Source: Fibrobacter sp. UWB15 (lineage in GTDB: Bacteria > Fibrobacterota > Fibrobacteria > Fibrobacterales > Fibrobacteraceae). From it: a stretch of 64,000 bases of DNA. The stretch covers positions 186,001-250,000 of the forward strand of contig NZ_FXBA01000003.1 in the NCBI RefSeq assembly GCF_900177705.1. Reading direction: 5' to 3'. Numbering within the stretch: the first letter of the stretch is position 1; every line of letters begins with the position of its first letter. The notes under the pieces were generated by a model. It worked only from the letters and a program-made list of their open reading frames with translations. It searched no databases and was not told the origin of the DNA. The translations under genes were made by a program, and so were the position numbers. This document shows positions 42,626-53,208 of the stretch, piece after piece.

Positions 42626-44701
42626 CTACTCTTCGGCTTCGATTTTCTTCATCAGGTCTTCGGCGAGTTTGCCGTTACTCTTGATGTTGTCGACGAGCCA
42701 CTGGGCAGATTCCTTGAGTTCGCTGTTCGGATACTTTTGAAGGAATTCTTCCAGCACCTTCAGAGCCTTGTCGTTCCAGCCCAGGTTTTCGTTGAGCATA
42801 AAGCCGCGACTGAACATGGCCTTTTCGGCATTTACGCTATTCGGCCACATGGTGTAGAAGGCGTAATACTCCCCTTCCGCATCCATAAATTCTTCGTTTT
42901 CACCCTGAATCTGAGCCATTTCATAAGCGACACGTTCAAACAGGCTGTCGTTTTCGGCATAAGCATACATAACATCACGGTAGGCGTAATAGGCATCGGA
43001 TTTCTTACCGGCCTGGTAAAGGGAATCCGCACGAGCGATTAGCTTGTCAGCAATCTTGTAGGGTTTGAATTCGGCAATACCCGTATCATACAGATGAACA
43101 TCGGCCTGGTTATAGGCTTCTGCAGCAAATCTATCGGTCATTGTCGCCGTATACTCGCCCACATTCCTGTTATAAATTTCCGAAATACTTTGTTCATAAG
43201 TCTTGCCTGCATAAATCATGCGGTAGCACATGAAGTAATCATGCTTGTACAAGTTTTCGGGGAACAAGGCAATCTTGCGTACCAGACTCTTGGACTGTTC
43301 GTAAGAATAGCCCGCCTGAATAGAATTACGAACATATTCGTAGAATGCTTTCAAAGTATCTTCCGGAACATCCTTGTCAAATAATTTCTTTTCGACATAA
43401 CGATCCGACAGATATTCCAAACGGTTATAGCGGTACAAGGCCCTGTATTCCCAGGAATGGTTCAGCTTCAGTTCCTTTGCAATTTCAGCATAGGCGAAAG
43501 TTTCTGCGATCATCTGCACCATCTTTTGATGGATTTGCTGAGTTAATACTCGACGGAAATACGCTTCATTAAACCTGAGCAAATCGGCTTCGGTAAAAAC
43601 CGGCTTGCCAGCGATAGTGATCAACACCGCAGAAGAATCCACTTCGAAATAGGTTCCCGCCTTGACGCCAGCTTCGATACCAGCCCCCACGCGATCATAG
43701 GACTTGAGCTTTGCAGGATCAACGGCAGCAAGGTAGAAACGATGGAAGTTTTTCATGTCGTTTGCACGAATCACCGGTGTCACAAAGCCAGGTTCCTTAC
43801 CTTCCAAAGCAGAAGAAAGGTCATTTACCAAGCCAATGCCATAGGGCAGCGCATAATTCTGCTTGACATGTCCCACATAGCCGCTGTCTTTTGCAGTCTT
43901 CTGATTGGAACTGTTTGCATATGCAGCAGCCTTGAACTGTTCAAGAGACGGCGTTTCGGCAAACAAGTTGGCAAGCTTCGCGGAATCTCCCTGCACATGG
44001 TACAGTTCATAACCAGGGGCGGTCATGAATTCATCCTTGTGGGAATTGTAATACGTCTTCGCATCGACTGCGGAAACTTCTTGAAGACCTACGTGAGCCT
44101 TTTCGAGAATATTTTCCGACATTTCGTAACGCAACGTGCGACGATGCATATCCGCGTAATTCTTCTTCTGTTTTAGGAGTTCTTCTTCCGAAGGATTTTC
44201 AAGTTTAAGCGAATCTTTCACATACGCATCGAACTGTTCCTGATTCTTTGAAACATAGTAGTAGTTTGCGACATCGCCACGAACCATCAAGAAATCACCC
44301 GTAGAATCGGACGGGAACAGATTGCGGTTGGCATCGTAGAACTGACGCAGTTCTGCATCGCTATACATCAAGCATTCCATGACGTAATAGCGCTGGTACA
44401 CCATCATCAAGATGCGCGATTCCAAATCAGCAAAATGCGTTTTCCAATCTTCAGCCAATTCAGGATATTCTGCAAGAGCTCTCGTTACAAGTGCAGCCTT
44501 CGAATAGAGCTTGTCGTACAGGAACTGACCTTTAGTCGTCTTGTACGTTTCTCCATTTTTCATGAGCAGTGCATAATCTTCTTGATAGACCTTTTCGCCA
44601 TCGATGCGAGCCAGGAGCGTATCCTTGTCGCCGATACCGTTACAGCCGTTCAATACAAACAGCGATGCCAATGAAACAAGAGCCAGGAGTTTTGCCTTCA
44701 T
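42626..44701 (-). CDS. Lipoprotein with parvulin-like PPIase region and helical repeats
   Basis: The 691-residue protein has the lipobox LFVLNGCNG and an N-terminal SurA-like chaperone start (LLARIDGEKVYQEDYALLM). A parvulin-type stretch lies at about 225-320 (DEFMTAPGYELYHVQ, then AKDSGYVGHVKQNYALPYGI and GFVTPVI). The C-terminal ~120 residues have TPR-like helices (KSDAYYAYRDVMYAYAEND; KALKVLEEFLQKYPNSEL). A periplasmic folding factor for outer-membrane or secreted proteins is likely. The site AGAGGAATT supports the start. The parvulin assignment is moderate because catalytic residues are not all clear. Confidence 0.7.
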   Translation of the reverse strand: MKAKLLALVSLASLFVLNGCNGIGDKDTLLARIDGEKVYQEDYALLMKNGETYKTTKGQFLYDKLYSKAALVTRALAEYPELAEDWKTHFADLESRILMMVYQRYYVMECLMYSDAELRQFYDANRNLFPSDSTGDFLMVRGDVANYYYVSKNQEQFDAYVKDSLKLENPSEEELLKQKKNYADMHRRTLRYEMSENILEKAHVGLQEVSAVDAKTYYNSHKDEFMTAPGYELYHVQGDSAKLANLFAETPSLEQFKAAAYANSSNQKTAKDSGYVGHVKQNYALPYGIGLVNDLSSALEGKEPGFVTPVIRANDMKNFHRFYLAAVDPAKLKSYDRVGAGIEAGVKAGTYFEVDSSAVLITIAGKPVFTEADLLRFNEAYFRRVLTQQIHQKMVQMIAETFAYAEIAKELKLNHSWEYRALYRYNRLEYLSDRYVEKKLFDKDVPEDTLKAFYEYVRNSIQAGYSYEQSKSLVRKIALFPENLYKHDYFMCYRMIYAGKTYEQSISEIYNRNVGEYTATMTDRFAAEAYNQADVHLYDTGIAEFKPYKIADKLIARADSLYQAGKKSDAYYAYRDVMYAYAENDSLFERVAYEMAQIQGENEEFMDAEGEYYAFYTMWPNSVNAEKAMFSRGFMLNENLGWNDKALKVLEEFLQKYPNSELKESAQWLVDNIKSNGKLAEDLMKKIEAEE

Positions 44702-44755
44702 AATTCCTCTGGTTAAGATTTCAAGACAGCAATTTTTGACACTAAGCTACAAAAA

Positions 44756-47700
44756 TTAACCCACGAAGATACGTCCGTTGCGGAACAACTGCATCCACGG
44801 ACCGTCTTCGCCCCATTCTGCCGGGTGCCAGGAGTACTGGCAGGTACGGAACACGCGTTCGGGGTGCGGCATCATCACGAGGGCGCGACCGTCTTCGGAG
44901 CAGAGGCCGTTGATGCCGAACGGGGAACCGTTAGGGTTCAGCGGGTAGCGTTCAGTGTATTCGTGCTTGCCGTCCACATAGCGGAGCGCCACGAGACCGG
45001 TCTTCAGGCAGGCTTCGGCGGCTTCGCGGCTAGCGAATTCCGCGCGGCCTTCGCCGTGTGCGACCGCAATGGGGAGCACGGAGCCTGCCATGCCCTTGAG
45101 GAGCACTGCCGGAGTGTCTTCGACCTTGAGCGTGCAGAAGCGGGCCTCGAAGCGTTCGGAGAGGTTCTGCACAAAGCGCGGCCAGTGCTTGGCACCCGGA
45201 ATCAGGTCCTTGAGGTTAGAGACCATCTGGCAGCCGTTGCAGACGCCCAGCGTGAAGGTGTCCTTGCGGTTGAAGTAAGCCTCGAATTCGGCACGGGCCT
45301 TCGGGTTGAAGAGGATGCTCTTGGCCCAGCCTTCGCCGGCACCGAGAACGTCACCGTAGCTGAAGCCACCGCAAGCCACGAGACCGTTGAAGTCCTTGAG
45401 GCTTACGCGACCTTCGAGAATGTCGGTCATGTGAACGTCGATAGATTCGAAGCCGGCCTTCTGGAAGGCGGCGGCCATTTCGAGTTCGCCGTTGACGCCC
45501 TGTTCACGGAGGATTGCCATCTTCGGGCGGCTTGCGTAATCCTTGATAATCTTGGCAGACGCCGCCACGTCGAAGGTGACCTTCGGCGTGATACCCGGAT
45601 TGTCCTGTTCCAGCTTGAGCTTGTATTCGCTTTCGGCGCAATCCGGGTTATCGCGGAGGGCCGCGATGCGGCGGGTCGTGTCGCTCCAGATGGCGCGGAG
45701 ATCCGAGAGGCCTTCGGCGTAGTCGCCGATGACCAAGTTGTAAGAATCGTTAAGCGTTGCAATTTCAGAAACCGTATCGCCGAGGCCGACGGCTTCGAAA
45801 GCGGCCTTAACAGCAGCGAGGTCGGCATTCTTCACCTGGAGCACGGCACCGAGTTCTTCGTTGAAGAGGGCGTCGATGAGGTTACCCTTGAGGGCGTCGG
45901 CCTTCACCGTCACGCCCACGTGGCCTGCGAATGCCATTTCGGCAAGCGTCGTGTAGAGGCCGCCATCGCTCTTGTCGTGGTAGGCCATAATCTTGCCAGC
46001 CGCATTGAGCTTCTGGATTGTTTCGAAGAAGGCGCGGAGTTCCTTAGCGGAATCAACATCCGGAGCCTTGTCACCGAGGTTGCAGTAAACCTGAGCGGCA
46101 ATGGAGGCGCCCATGCGGTTCTTGCCGCGAGCAAGGTCCACGAGAACGAGCGTAGAATCCTTGTCCTGCAACAGCTGCGGGGTAAGTGTCTTGCGTACAT
46201 CGGCGCAAGGTGCAAAGGCGCTGATCACGAGAGAAATCGGAGCGGTCACGCGGTGGCTACCCTTGTCATCCTGCCACACGGTGCTCATGCTCATGGAGTC
46301 CTTGCCCACCGGAATCGTAATGCCGAGATCCGGGCAGAGTTCCATACCGATAGACTTCACGGCTTCGTAAAGGTCGGCACCGTCGCCTTCGTAGTTCGGC
46401 GTAGCCATCCAGTTTGCAGACAAGTTCACGCGGCCCATATCAGGCACGCAAGCGGCAGCCATGTTCGTGAGGGATTCTGCCACCGTCATGCGGGCAGCGG
46501 CCGCCGGAGAAATCAAGGCAACCGGGGCGCGTTCACCCATGCTCATGACTTCACCTTCGTAAGTATCAAGCGTTGCGCTTGTCACGGCGCAGTCGGCGAC
46601 CGGCACCTGCCACGGGCCAACCATCTGGTCGCGGCAAATCATACCCGTCACAGAACGGTCACCAATAGAAATGAGGAACGTCTTGTCAGCGACGGTCGGG
46701 TTTGCAAGCACGCGGTGCGCCACATCCTTAATGGAGGCATCGGCCGGAACCACCGTGGAATTGAGCGGACGCTTCTGGCTCTTTTCGTTACGAATCATGC
46801 GGGGCGGCTTGCCGAGGAGCACGCCGAGCGGCATGTCAATCGGAGTCGTACCGAAGTGCTTATCGGTCAGGGTCAGGTGCTTTTCAGGGATAGCCTCGCC
46901 CACCACAGCATACGGGCAGCGTTCACGCTTACAGATTGCGTCGAACACATCCAGCTTGTCGCCAGCGATTGCAATCACATAGCGTTCCTGGGATTCGTTA
47001 CTCCAGATTTCGAACGGGCTCATACCCGGTTCGTCGTTGGGGACGTTACGCAATTCAAACTTACCGCCGAGACCGCCATCGTTCACGAGTTCCGGGAAGG
47101 CGTTAGAAAGTCCACCTGCACCCACGTCGTGAATAAAGGTAATCGGGTTTTCTTCGTCCATCGCCCAGCAGCGGTCGATGACTTCCTGGCAGCGGCGTTC
47201 CATTTCGGGGTTTTCACGCTGCACCGAGGCAAAGTCGAGAGATTCATTACCGGCACCGTTAGCCACAGAACTTGCGGCACCACCACCGAGACCGATGAGC
47301 ATCGCCGGACCGCCGAGCACAATCAGGTGGTCACCCGGGTCGATGTGGCCCTTTTCGATATGTTCATGCTTGATGTTACCGAGACCACCGGCCAACATAA
47401 TCGGCTTGTGGTAACCGCGGACTTCCTTGCCGTTCTGGGCATCGACTTCCTGTTCGAAAGTACGGAAGTAACCGAGAATGTTCGGACGGCCGTATTCGTT
47501 GTTGAACGCAGCGCCACCGAGCGGGCCTTCGATCATGATGTCGAGGGCAGACGCAATACGGGACGGGCTTCCGAAGTCCTTTTCCCAAGGTTGGACTGCA
47601 CCCGGCAGTTTCAAGTTCGAAACGCTAAAGCCCGTGAGGCCGGCCTTCGGCTTACTGCCCTTACCCGTGGCACCTTCATCACGGATTTCGCCACCACTAC

Positions 47701-48631
47701 CAGTAGCGGCACCCGGGAACGGAGAAATAGCCGTCGGGTGGTTATGGGTTTCAACCTTCATCAAGATGTCGACTTCTTCGTGGTGGAAGTCGTACTTGTT
47801 GTTGCGCGGGTCAGCGTAGTAGCGGCCTGCGACAGCGCCCTTCATCACGGCGGCGTTGTCCTTGTAGGCGCTAAAGATGTTGGAGTTGTGGAGCTGGTAG
47901 GTGTTCTTGATCATCTGGAACAGGGACTTGTCCTGCTTGACGCCGTCGATGGTCCATTCGGCACCGAACACCTTGTGGCGGCAGTGCTCCGAGTTGGCCT
48001 GCGCGAACATGTAGAGTTCCACGTCGGTGGGGTTGCGCTTGAGTTCGGTGAAGTTCTTTACCAAGTAATCGATTTCGTCGGAGCTCAGAGCGAGGCCCAT
48101 TTCTTTATCTGCTTTTACGAGGGCGTCGCGGCCTTCGGTAAGCACCGGAATCACGTTCAGCGGACGCGGTTCTTCCTTGCTGAAGAGAACTTCCAAGGAG
48201 GCGGTATCGGCAAACACGGCCTGGGTCATGCGATCGTGAATCTTGGCGGAGATTTTCTCACGGGCGCCAGCCGGTGCAGCACCTTCAAACTTTACATAGT
48301 AGGCAATAGCGCGTTCGATGCGCTTGATGGCCGGGAGGCCGCAAATGTGGGCAATATCGGTAGCCTTGGAACTCCACGGGCTGATGGTACCCGGACGCGG
48401 GCACACCACGAAGAGTTCGCCTTCGAGAGCCTTGGGTTCGCGGGCCGGACCGTAGTGCAGCACCTTCTTCAAAGTTTCGGTTTCCGCATCGGATAGGCCC
48501 TCGGACAGGTCCACTACGTGCAGGAATTCAGCGTAAACGGAAGCGACAGAAAGGCCTGCGCTCTTGAAATCGGAAGAAAGTTTCTGGAGACGGAAATCCG
48601 ACAGAGCCGGCGTACCACGTAAAATGAGCAT
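44756..48631 (-). CDS. purL: Phosphoribosylformylglycinamidine synthase, large single-chain form
   Basis: The 1291-residue enzyme has the proteobacterial-type layout: an N-terminal PurS-like domain, a linker, two AIRS-like synthetase halves ([20 protein letters not shown]; then [13 protein letters not shown]) and a C-terminal glutaminase with Cys in [14 protein letters not shown] and the His/Glu pair in PHPERVFR. It makes FGAM from FGAR, ATP and glutamine in purine synthesis. The length is the usual ~1290 residues, so no separate PurQ or PurS is needed. The downstream lipoprotein gene is 54 bp away on the same strand. Confidence 0.96.
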   Translation of the reverse strand: MLILRGTPALSDFRLQKLSSDFKSAGLSVASVYAEFLHVVDLSEGLSDAETETLKKVLHYGPAREPKALEGELFVVCPRPGTISPWSSKATDIAHICGLPAIKRIERAIAYYVKFEGAAPAGAREKISAKIHDRMTQAVFADTASLEVLFSKEEPRPLNVIPVLTEGRDALVKADKEMGLALSSDEIDYLVKNFTELKRNPTDVELYMFAQANSEHCRHKVFGAEWTIDGVKQDKSLFQMIKNTYQLHNSNIFSAYKDNAAVMKGAVAGRYYADPRNNKYDFHHEEVDILMKVETHNHPTAISPFPGAATGSGGEIRDEGATGKGSKPKAGLTGFSVSNLKLPGAVQPWEKDFGSPSRIASALDIMIEGPLGGAAFNNEYGRPNILGYFRTFEQEVDAQNGKEVRGYHKPIMLAGGLGNIKHEHIEKGHIDPGDHLIVLGGPAMLIGLGGGAASSVANGAGNESLDFASVQRENPEMERRCQEVIDRCWAMDEENPITFIHDVGAGGLSNAFPELVNDGGLGGKFELRNVPNDEPGMSPFEIWSNESQERYVIAIAGDKLDVFDAICKRERCPYAVVGEAIPEKHLTLTDKHFGTTPIDMPLGVLLGKPPRMIRNEKSQKRPLNSTVVPADASIKDVAHRVLANPTVADKTFLISIGDRSVTGMICRDQMVGPWQVPVADCAVTSATLDTYEGEVMSMGERAPVALISPAAAARMTVAESLTNMAAACVPDMGRVNLSANWMATPNYEGDGADLYEAVKSIGMELCPDLGITIPVGKDSMSMSTVWQDDKGSHRVTAPISLVISAFAPCADVRKTLTPQLLQDKDSTLVLVDLARGKNRMGASIAAQVYCNLGDKAPDVDSAKELRAFFETIQKLNAAGKIMAYHDKSDGGLYTTLAEMAFAGHVGVTVKADALKGNLIDALFNEELGAVLQVKNADLAAVKAAFEAVGLGDTVSEIATLNDSYNLVIGDYAEGLSDLRAIWSDTTRRIAALRDNPDCAESEYKLKLEQDNPGITPKVTFDVAASAKIIKDYASRPKMAILREQGVNGELEMAAAFQKAGFESIDVHMTDILEGRVSLKDFNGLVACGGFSYGDVLGAGEGWAKSILFNPKARAEFEAYFNRKDTFTLGVCNGCQMVSNLKDLIPGAKHWPRFVQNLSERFEARFCTLKVEDTPAVLLKGMAGSVLPIAVAHGEGRAEFASREAAEACLKTGLVALRYVDGKHEYTERYPLNPNGSPFGINGLCSEDGRALVMMPHPERVFRTCQYSWHPAEWGEDGPWMQLFRNGRIFVG

Positions 48632-48675
48632 TATAAACCTCGGTTTGATTTTTTACGAGGGGAAATTTAGAAATT

Positions 48676-48704
48676 AGTAGACAGTAGGAAGTAGGAAGTA
48701 GGCT
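48676..48704. repeat. Heptad repeat upstream of purL
   Basis: AGTAGACAGTAGGAAGTAGG continues into AAGTAGG, the same heptad family as at 42534-42612. It lies between purL and the terminator of the gene at 48781. Confidence 0.6.
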
Positions 48705-48720
48705 GAAATAATCACAACAA

Positions 48721-48751
48721 GAAACGGCCCGCAGAGCGGGTCGTTTCTTAC
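48721..48751 (-). terminator. Terminator of the membrane-protein gene at 48781
   Basis: AAGAAACG-CCCGC arms pair through AGA with GCGGG-CGTTTCTT, about 13 bp. On the minus strand it is followed by a T-rich GTTGTGATTATT. Confidence 0.7.
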
Positions 48752-48780
48752 AATTTTATAACTCGTTGAGTGTCAAGCGA

Positions 48781-49356
48781 TTAGCGCTTTTTGCCCTTCT
48801 TGCCTTTTTTGCCCTTGGCGGCCTTGGCGGGCTTTGCAGCCTTCTTCGGGGCCGGAGCTTCTTCAACAGCTTCTTCGGCGCCATCTTCGCCTTCCTCAGC
48901 TTCCTCAATTTCTTCGCCCGGATTACCGACGAGAGCGTTCACGTTCACAGAGACGAGGCCAGCCAGAGATTTGACTTCGGTTTTCTTGTCGACTTCGACT
49001 TTCGAGAACTTGGAGATGATGTAGTAGGCACCCGTGGCTTCAAAGCGGCGAGTCATGTTCGCAATGCTCATGGAGCCCTTGGTAGACGGGAAATACTTGG
49101 ATTCCAGACGAGCCTGGTCCTGAGAAGTCTTTACAGACTGCACGGTTTCGCAAGCCAGGGACCACACGCCCTTGTTCACATCGATAGAGTTGTTCACGTA
49201 TTCGATGATCTTGGAGGCACCCTTGTAGGAATTGGTGGTGGTCTTGGTGTAGTGTTCCGTAGCCTGGGACACGTAGCTACCCTTCTGCATCAAAAGTGTC
49301 GCAAGGAGAGCGATAACCAGAACGGTGAGTGCAATCGAAATATTCTTTACGTTCAT
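48781..49356 (-). CDS. Membrane-anchored protein with acidic and Lys-rich tail
   Basis: The ATG at 49356 has AAGGAG at 8-base spacing and gives 191 residues. One N-terminal membrane helix (ISIALTVLVIALLATLLM) is followed by a small domain of about 100 residues. The tail switches from an acidic run (EEIEEAEEGEDGAEE) to Pro/Ala/Lys repeats ending GKKGKKGKKR, similar in composition to histone H1 tails. Such a tail could bind nucleic acid or anionic polymers. It starts 12 bp after the gene at 49369. No family is recognised. Confidence 0.6.
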   Translation of the reverse strand: MNVKNISIALTVLVIALLATLLMQKGSYVSQATEHYTKTTTNSYKGASKIIEYVNNSIDVNKGVWSLACETVQSVKTSQDQARLESKYFPSTKGSMSIANMTRRFEATGAYYIISKFSKVEVDKKTEVKSLAGLVSVNVNALVGNPGEEIEEAEEGEDGAEEAVEEAPAPKKAAKPAKAAKGKKGKKGKKR

Positions 49357-49368
49357 TTTCACAACTCC

Positions 49369-49926
49369 TTATTCAAAATGGTAGGCCGCAGGGGCTTCGA
49401 GCTTAAATTGATCGGCCATGTTGTAGTTGGCAAGAGCACTGTAGTCGCTGGACTTCAGCTTGCCCTTTGCAAACGTGAACGAAATGACGCAGTTCTTACC
49501 GCAAGCCACTTCCTTGACGCCGCCTTCGTTCTTCAAGAGGAACTTGTCGGCAAGGCCGGCCTTTTCGTAAATGGAATTCTGGGCCTGGGGAGGAATGCCT
49601 GCAGCTTCGTACATGTAAGAAAGCTGCTTGAAACGGGCATCCTTGTCGCCTTCGATTGCCTTGACGGCGGCATCGAAAGCGGCTTCGGTCTTTGCAGTGG
49701 TCAGAGTCGCATAGACAAGGCGCCAAGCCATACCGTACTGGTCGACAGCCTTCCACTGTTCCTGAACGGCACCATTGGAAAGTTCGAGGTAGGCATCCAC
49801 CTGTTCTTTCACCGTCTTCTGGGCCTGGTCGTTGTACTGGCCCTTCAGAACCATCATCAAGGCAAACAAGCCGATAATGAGCACAATATCGACAATCATC
49901 AAAATTTTGAATTTCTTTTTGTCCAT
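49369..49926 (-). CDS. Membrane-anchored hypothetical protein
   Basis: The ATG at 49926 (MDKKKFKILMIVDIVLII) has AAAAGGATACTT upstream and gives 185 residues; the frame is open 21 codons further up. One membrane helix is followed by a helical outer part (QWKAVDQYGMAWRLVYATL) and a Cys pair, ACGKNCVISF, that could form a disulfide. The small size and same topology as the next gene suggest that the two work together. Function unknown. Confidence 0.6.
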   Translation of the reverse strand: MDKKKFKILMIVDIVLIIGLFALMMVLKGQYNDQAQKTVKEQVDAYLELSNGAVQEQWKAVDQYGMAWRLVYATLTTAKTEAAFDAAVKAIEGDKDARFKQLSYMYEAAGIPPQAQNSIYEKAGLADKFLLKNEGGVKEVACGKNCVISFTFAKGKLKSSDYSALANYNMADQFKLEAPAAYHFE

Positions 49927-50050
49927 AAGTATCCTTTTGCAAGTTTTTTGCATATAGAATTTACTTCCAAAATAAAAAAAAACAAGCAAACTTTCCGAAA
50001 TTTAAGGCTTTTTTACAGAAAACACCCCCTTTTTTAGTATATTGCAGGCC

Positions 50051-50557
50051 ATGAGCGAACAAGAAAACAAAGAAATGCTCCCCTCCCAGGTCATTTTCGA
50101 AAACCTCAAAGAACTTATCAGGGCTAAAAACACGGCCCACGAATCCATGTTCAAATTTCACTGGAAAAAGATGTGGCCATTCAACCTGTTCTGGCCGCAA
50201 GTGGATTTTGAGCGAATTGTTCGACTCATGAGCGAAATCCGCAAGAACGCCATTAACCAAAAAAACTTGGTCCTACAGGCAAAGTCCAAGGCAAAGCCTT
50301 TCGAAAAGACTTTCCTTGACGCCATTCCCGCCTACTTGGACGCGCTCGATGTTTCTTGTCAAAAACTTTCTGCCGCAGCTCAATGGAAACAGGACATGCT
50401 CATGAAACGCATTCATAAAGATGTCAAGTTCCGCCGCGACGTATCGGAATGGAGCCGGATTCTAAAGGAATACGAAGACGCACAAGGCAACTTGGTTCGC
50501 GCCGGTGCCATTGTGCAAATGGGTTGGGGCGAAGTCGTTCAAAATTTGAATAAGTAG
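50051..50557 (+). CDS. Hypothetical cytoplasmic helical protein
   Basis: The first ATG (50051) is chosen; a TTG at 50042 is the only upstream option. The 168-residue product is mostly helical and basic, with a hydrophobic patch KMWPFNLFWPQVDF that is too short and polar-flanked for a membrane span. No family is recognised. Its stop is 3 bp before the GTG of a glycosyltransferase gene, so it heads or joins the glycan operon. Confidence 0.6.
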   Translation: MSEQENKEMLPSQVIFENLKELIRAKNTAHESMFKFHWKKMWPFNLFWPQVDFERIVRLMSEIRKNAINQKNLVLQAKSKAKPFEKTFLDAIPAYLDALDVSCQKLSAAAQWKQDMLMKRIHKDVKFRRDVSEWSRILKEYEDAQGNLVRAGAIVQMGWGEVVQNLNK

Positions 50558-50560
50558 ATA

Positions 50561-51520
50561 GTGCCAGAAGTCAGCGTCATCATACCAGTCTATAACACAG
50601 AACTGTTCCTTGAGGATTGCTTGAACAGTGTGTTAGCGCAGACATTCTCTGATTTCGAAATCATCGCCGTCGATGACGGTTCTACAGACAACAGCGCTGC
50701 CATCGTAGAACAATTTGCAGCCAAAGACAACCGTATCGTCATCATCCATCAAGAAAACAAGGGACTTTCCGAAGCGCGTAACACGGGGATTAAAGCCGCC
50801 TGCGGAAACTGGATAACCTTCGTCGATAGCGACGACATGCTGGCCCCCCGTTTTCTACAAAAACTTCTGGACGCCGCAAAGCAGAATAACGCAAGTATCG
50901 CCTGCAGCGACAAGCAACTTTTCTGGAAGGACTCTGAAATTGCCAACGGAGAAACGGCAACGACACAAGCGATTGCACTTTCCCCTGAAAAAGCTTTGGA
51001 ACGAGCTCTCTACCAAAAAGAAGGCCCCGATTATTCTGCCTGGAGCAAACTCTACGACGCCCAAATCTGGCAAAGCCGCAGGTTCACTCCAGGAATCTAT
51101 TTCGAAGACATGGACTGCATTCCGCAAGTGCTTTTGGAGGCAAAAAAAGTCGCATTCGTTCCCGAGCCGCTTTACCTGAACCGCCGACACAACACGAGCA
51201 TTCTTGCAACCGCCTACAACTACAAGAAAGCGGAACTGTTGGACATCGCCGAAAAAATCTGCACTCTTGTAGAAGGTAAAAGCCCAGAACTCCAGCGGGC
51301 AGCCCACAGCAATCTTTTTAGCGCAAGTTGTAGCATCCTGATGCGCACCCCCGACACCGATGAATTCAAGGATTTCAGGACTCGGGCCTGGATGCACATC
51401 AAGGAATACCGCCAAGAGACACTGTTTAACACCAGCAGTCGCACACGCAACAAGGCAGCCGCCCTGATTTCTTTTGGCGGGAAAGCTGTTTTCGAGTTTG
51501 CGCTCCGGAGGTTCGGATGA
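50561..51520 (+). CDS. Family 2 glycosyltransferase
   Basis: The 319-residue enzyme starts with GTG directly after the upstream gene. The GT-A fold shows VSVIIPVYNTELFLEDCLNS, IIAVDDGSTDNSA, LSEARNTGIKAA and the metal-binding DSDDM. It would transfer a sugar from a nucleotide donor during surface-polysaccharide assembly; donor and acceptor are unknown. Its stop overlaps the next gene by 4 bases. Confidence 0.9.
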   Translation: MPEVSVIIPVYNTELFLEDCLNSVLAQTFSDFEIIAVDDGSTDNSAAIVEQFAAKDNRIVIIHQENKGLSEARNTGIKAACGNWITFVDSDDMLAPRFLQKLLDAAKQNNASIACSDKQLFWKDSEIANGETATTQAIALSPEKALERALYQKEGPDYSAWSKLYDAQIWQSRRFTPGIYFEDMDCIPQVLLEAKKVAFVPEPLYLNRRHNTSILATAYNYKKAELLDIAEKICTLVEGKSPELQRAAHSNLFSASCSILMRTPDTDEFKDFRTRAWMHIKEYRQETLFNTSSRTRNKAAALISFGGKAVFEFALRRFG

Positions 51521-52269
51521 TTCCTAAAAAACTTCACTATTGTTGGTTTTCTGGCGAACCCTTCCCCGAAAGCATCCAGCGCTGCATTGACAGTTGGCAC
51601 AAGTTCTTGCCCGACTTTGAATGGGTCAAGTGGGACGCCGAAAAAGCTCTTTCGACAAATCTGCTTTGGGTCAAAGAAGCTCTCGCTGAAAAACGTTGGG
51701 CCTTTGCCGCCGACGCCGTAAGGGTTTACGCGCTGTACACAGAAGGCGGAATTTATCTTGACACCGACGTGGAAGTCTTGAAACCATTCGACGAACTTCT
51801 CGAGAAGCCTTACTTTTTCGGATACGAAAACGGCTCTCAGCGAATTGAAGCAGCGACGATGGGATGCGAAGCAGGCTTTGTACCCCTGCAAACACTTCTC
51901 GATTATTACAAGGAACAGAATTTCAGCTACGACGAAGATGAAGTCGACCAGATGGTGCTTCCGAACATTCTTCAGGAAACGTTCAAGAAGTTCGATCTGA
52001 CCATCATGAGCGAAGATGTTTTTTCGCCAAAGAGTTTTATCGACGGGATAATCCGTACCACCGTAGCGACCTACAGCATTCACCATTTCAGTAGCGCCTG
52101 GCGACCGGATTCTGTCCGCAAGGGAATTGAGCGCAGGCAGGCGCTGTTCGCCAAGTACCCCCGTCCCATTGCCAAGGCACTGTCTGTGCCGTTATCATTA
52201 TGGACAAACCTGCAGACCCTTGGCTTTGCAGGATGCATCAACAAAATCATCCGGAAATTTACTGCTTAA
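51517..52269 (+). CDS. GT32-type glycosyltransferase (capsular/OCH1-like)
   Basis: The 250-residue protein opens with IPKKLHYCWFSGEPFPES and contains the DXD motif in GGIYLDTDVEVLKPFD, the mark of the GT32 (Gly_transf_sug) family. The acceptor is unknown. It overlaps the preceding GT2 by 4 bases (ATGA) and converges with a third transferase by 11 bases. Confidence 0.87.
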   Translation: MIPKKLHYCWFSGEPFPESIQRCIDSWHKFLPDFEWVKWDAEKALSTNLLWVKEALAEKRWAFAADAVRVYALYTEGGIYLDTDVEVLKPFDELLEKPYFFGYENGSQRIEAATMGCEAGFVPLQTLLDYYKEQNFSYDEDEVDQMVLPNILQETFKKFDLTIMSEDVFSPKSFIDGIIRTTVATYSIHHFSSAWRPDSVRKGIERRQALFAKYPRPIAKALSVPLSLWTNLQTLGFAGCINKIIRKFTA

Positions 52270-53203
52270 GCAAGAAACGCGGAATAAAAAGTTTTGGGAG
52301 GCGTTTAAGGAACGGAAGCGAAAGCGACCAGAGCTCCGGCAGCTTGCGAAGCGCTTCTTTCTTGTCTGAATAGCACAATGCCGAAAACCAGTGCGATTTC
52401 CAAATCTTGACCACCTTCGGATAAAGAGGGTGGTCTTTGTAGCGTTCAAGCACCTTCAAGAATGTGCCATACATCAATGCACGATTCGATGACATGTTGT
52501 TGCCGTGAACACGATAGTAGCAGCACAACGCCGGCAGTACCGGTAAAGAGCCATACTTATGCAGAAACTTGAGCCACTGCGGGAAATCTTCGAAGGGATA
52601 CTCGGAATCGTAGCCGCCCATTTCGCGGAAAACATCCAAGCGAATCATTTCGGTGCAGCCGTGAATTTCTCGCTGTCCGAGGAAGAACTGTTCAAAGGTC
52701 ACTCGAGGAATAGAGCGCGTGTAGCGGGGATCGGGGTCACTTCCGTGATGACCTTCGGCATCCATCACAATAATCTGCCCAAAACACATCGGGTCTTCGG
52801 GGTGCGATTCCAGATATTTTGCCTGGGCTTCTAGCCTGCCTTTAGGCATGATGTCATCGGAGGCAAAGGAGCAGAAATATTTTCCGCGAGCCATCGACAA
52901 CAATTCATGCATCGTAGGCATCAAGCCCTTATTTTCGCGATGTACATAGGTAAAGCCGAGTTCCGCCTGCAGCTTTTCCAAGATTTGCGGAGAAGAATCC
53001 TTGCTGCCGTCATCAACGACAATCAACTCGAAGGCAACGCCCCTCTGCGCCATTATAGACCTAACAGCCGCCTCCACAAAGTTCTCGTGATTGTAGCTAG
53101 CCATCAACACCGACACAAGCGGAGGAAGTTCACGTTGCTCGGTTTCTACGCCTTGAGCAAAAGCCTTCACGTAAACATTTTCCGTCATTTTTTCGGCAAA
53201 CAT
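52259..53203 (-). CDS. Family 2 glycosyltransferase
   Basis: I place the start at the ATG at 53203, 5 bp after the flippase stop; a GTG at 53224 and an ATG at 53188 are alternatives. The GT-A core reads VSVLMASYNHENFVEAAVRS, FELIVVDDGSKDSS, ENKGLMPTM and FASDDIM, then WLKFLHKYG. At 314 residues it is a standard GT2. It belongs to the minus-strand half of the glycan cluster. Confidence 0.88.
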   Translation of the reverse strand: MFAEKMTENVYVKAFAQGVETEQRELPPLVSVLMASYNHENFVEAAVRSIMAQRGVAFELIVVDDGSKDSSPQILEKLQAELGFTYVHRENKGLMPTMHELLSMARGKYFCSFASDDIMPKGRLEAQAKYLESHPEDPMCFGQIIVMDAEGHHGSDPDPRYTRSIPRVTFEQFFLGQREIHGCTEMIRLDVFREMGGYDSEYPFEDFPQWLKFLHKYGSLPVLPALCCYYRVHGNNMSSNRALMYGTFLKVLERYKDHPLYPKVVKIWKSHWFSALCYSDKKEALRKLPELWSLSLPFLKRLPKLFIPRFLLKQ

Positions 53204-53208
53204 ATTCG

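Noticed and set aside
44825..48496. A 1223-codon open frame on the plus strand, antisense to purL
   Set aside because: It is a mirror of the high-GC third-position pattern of purL, has low-complexity Val/His/Arg/Glu content and no domain. The purL frame has full conserved motifs.
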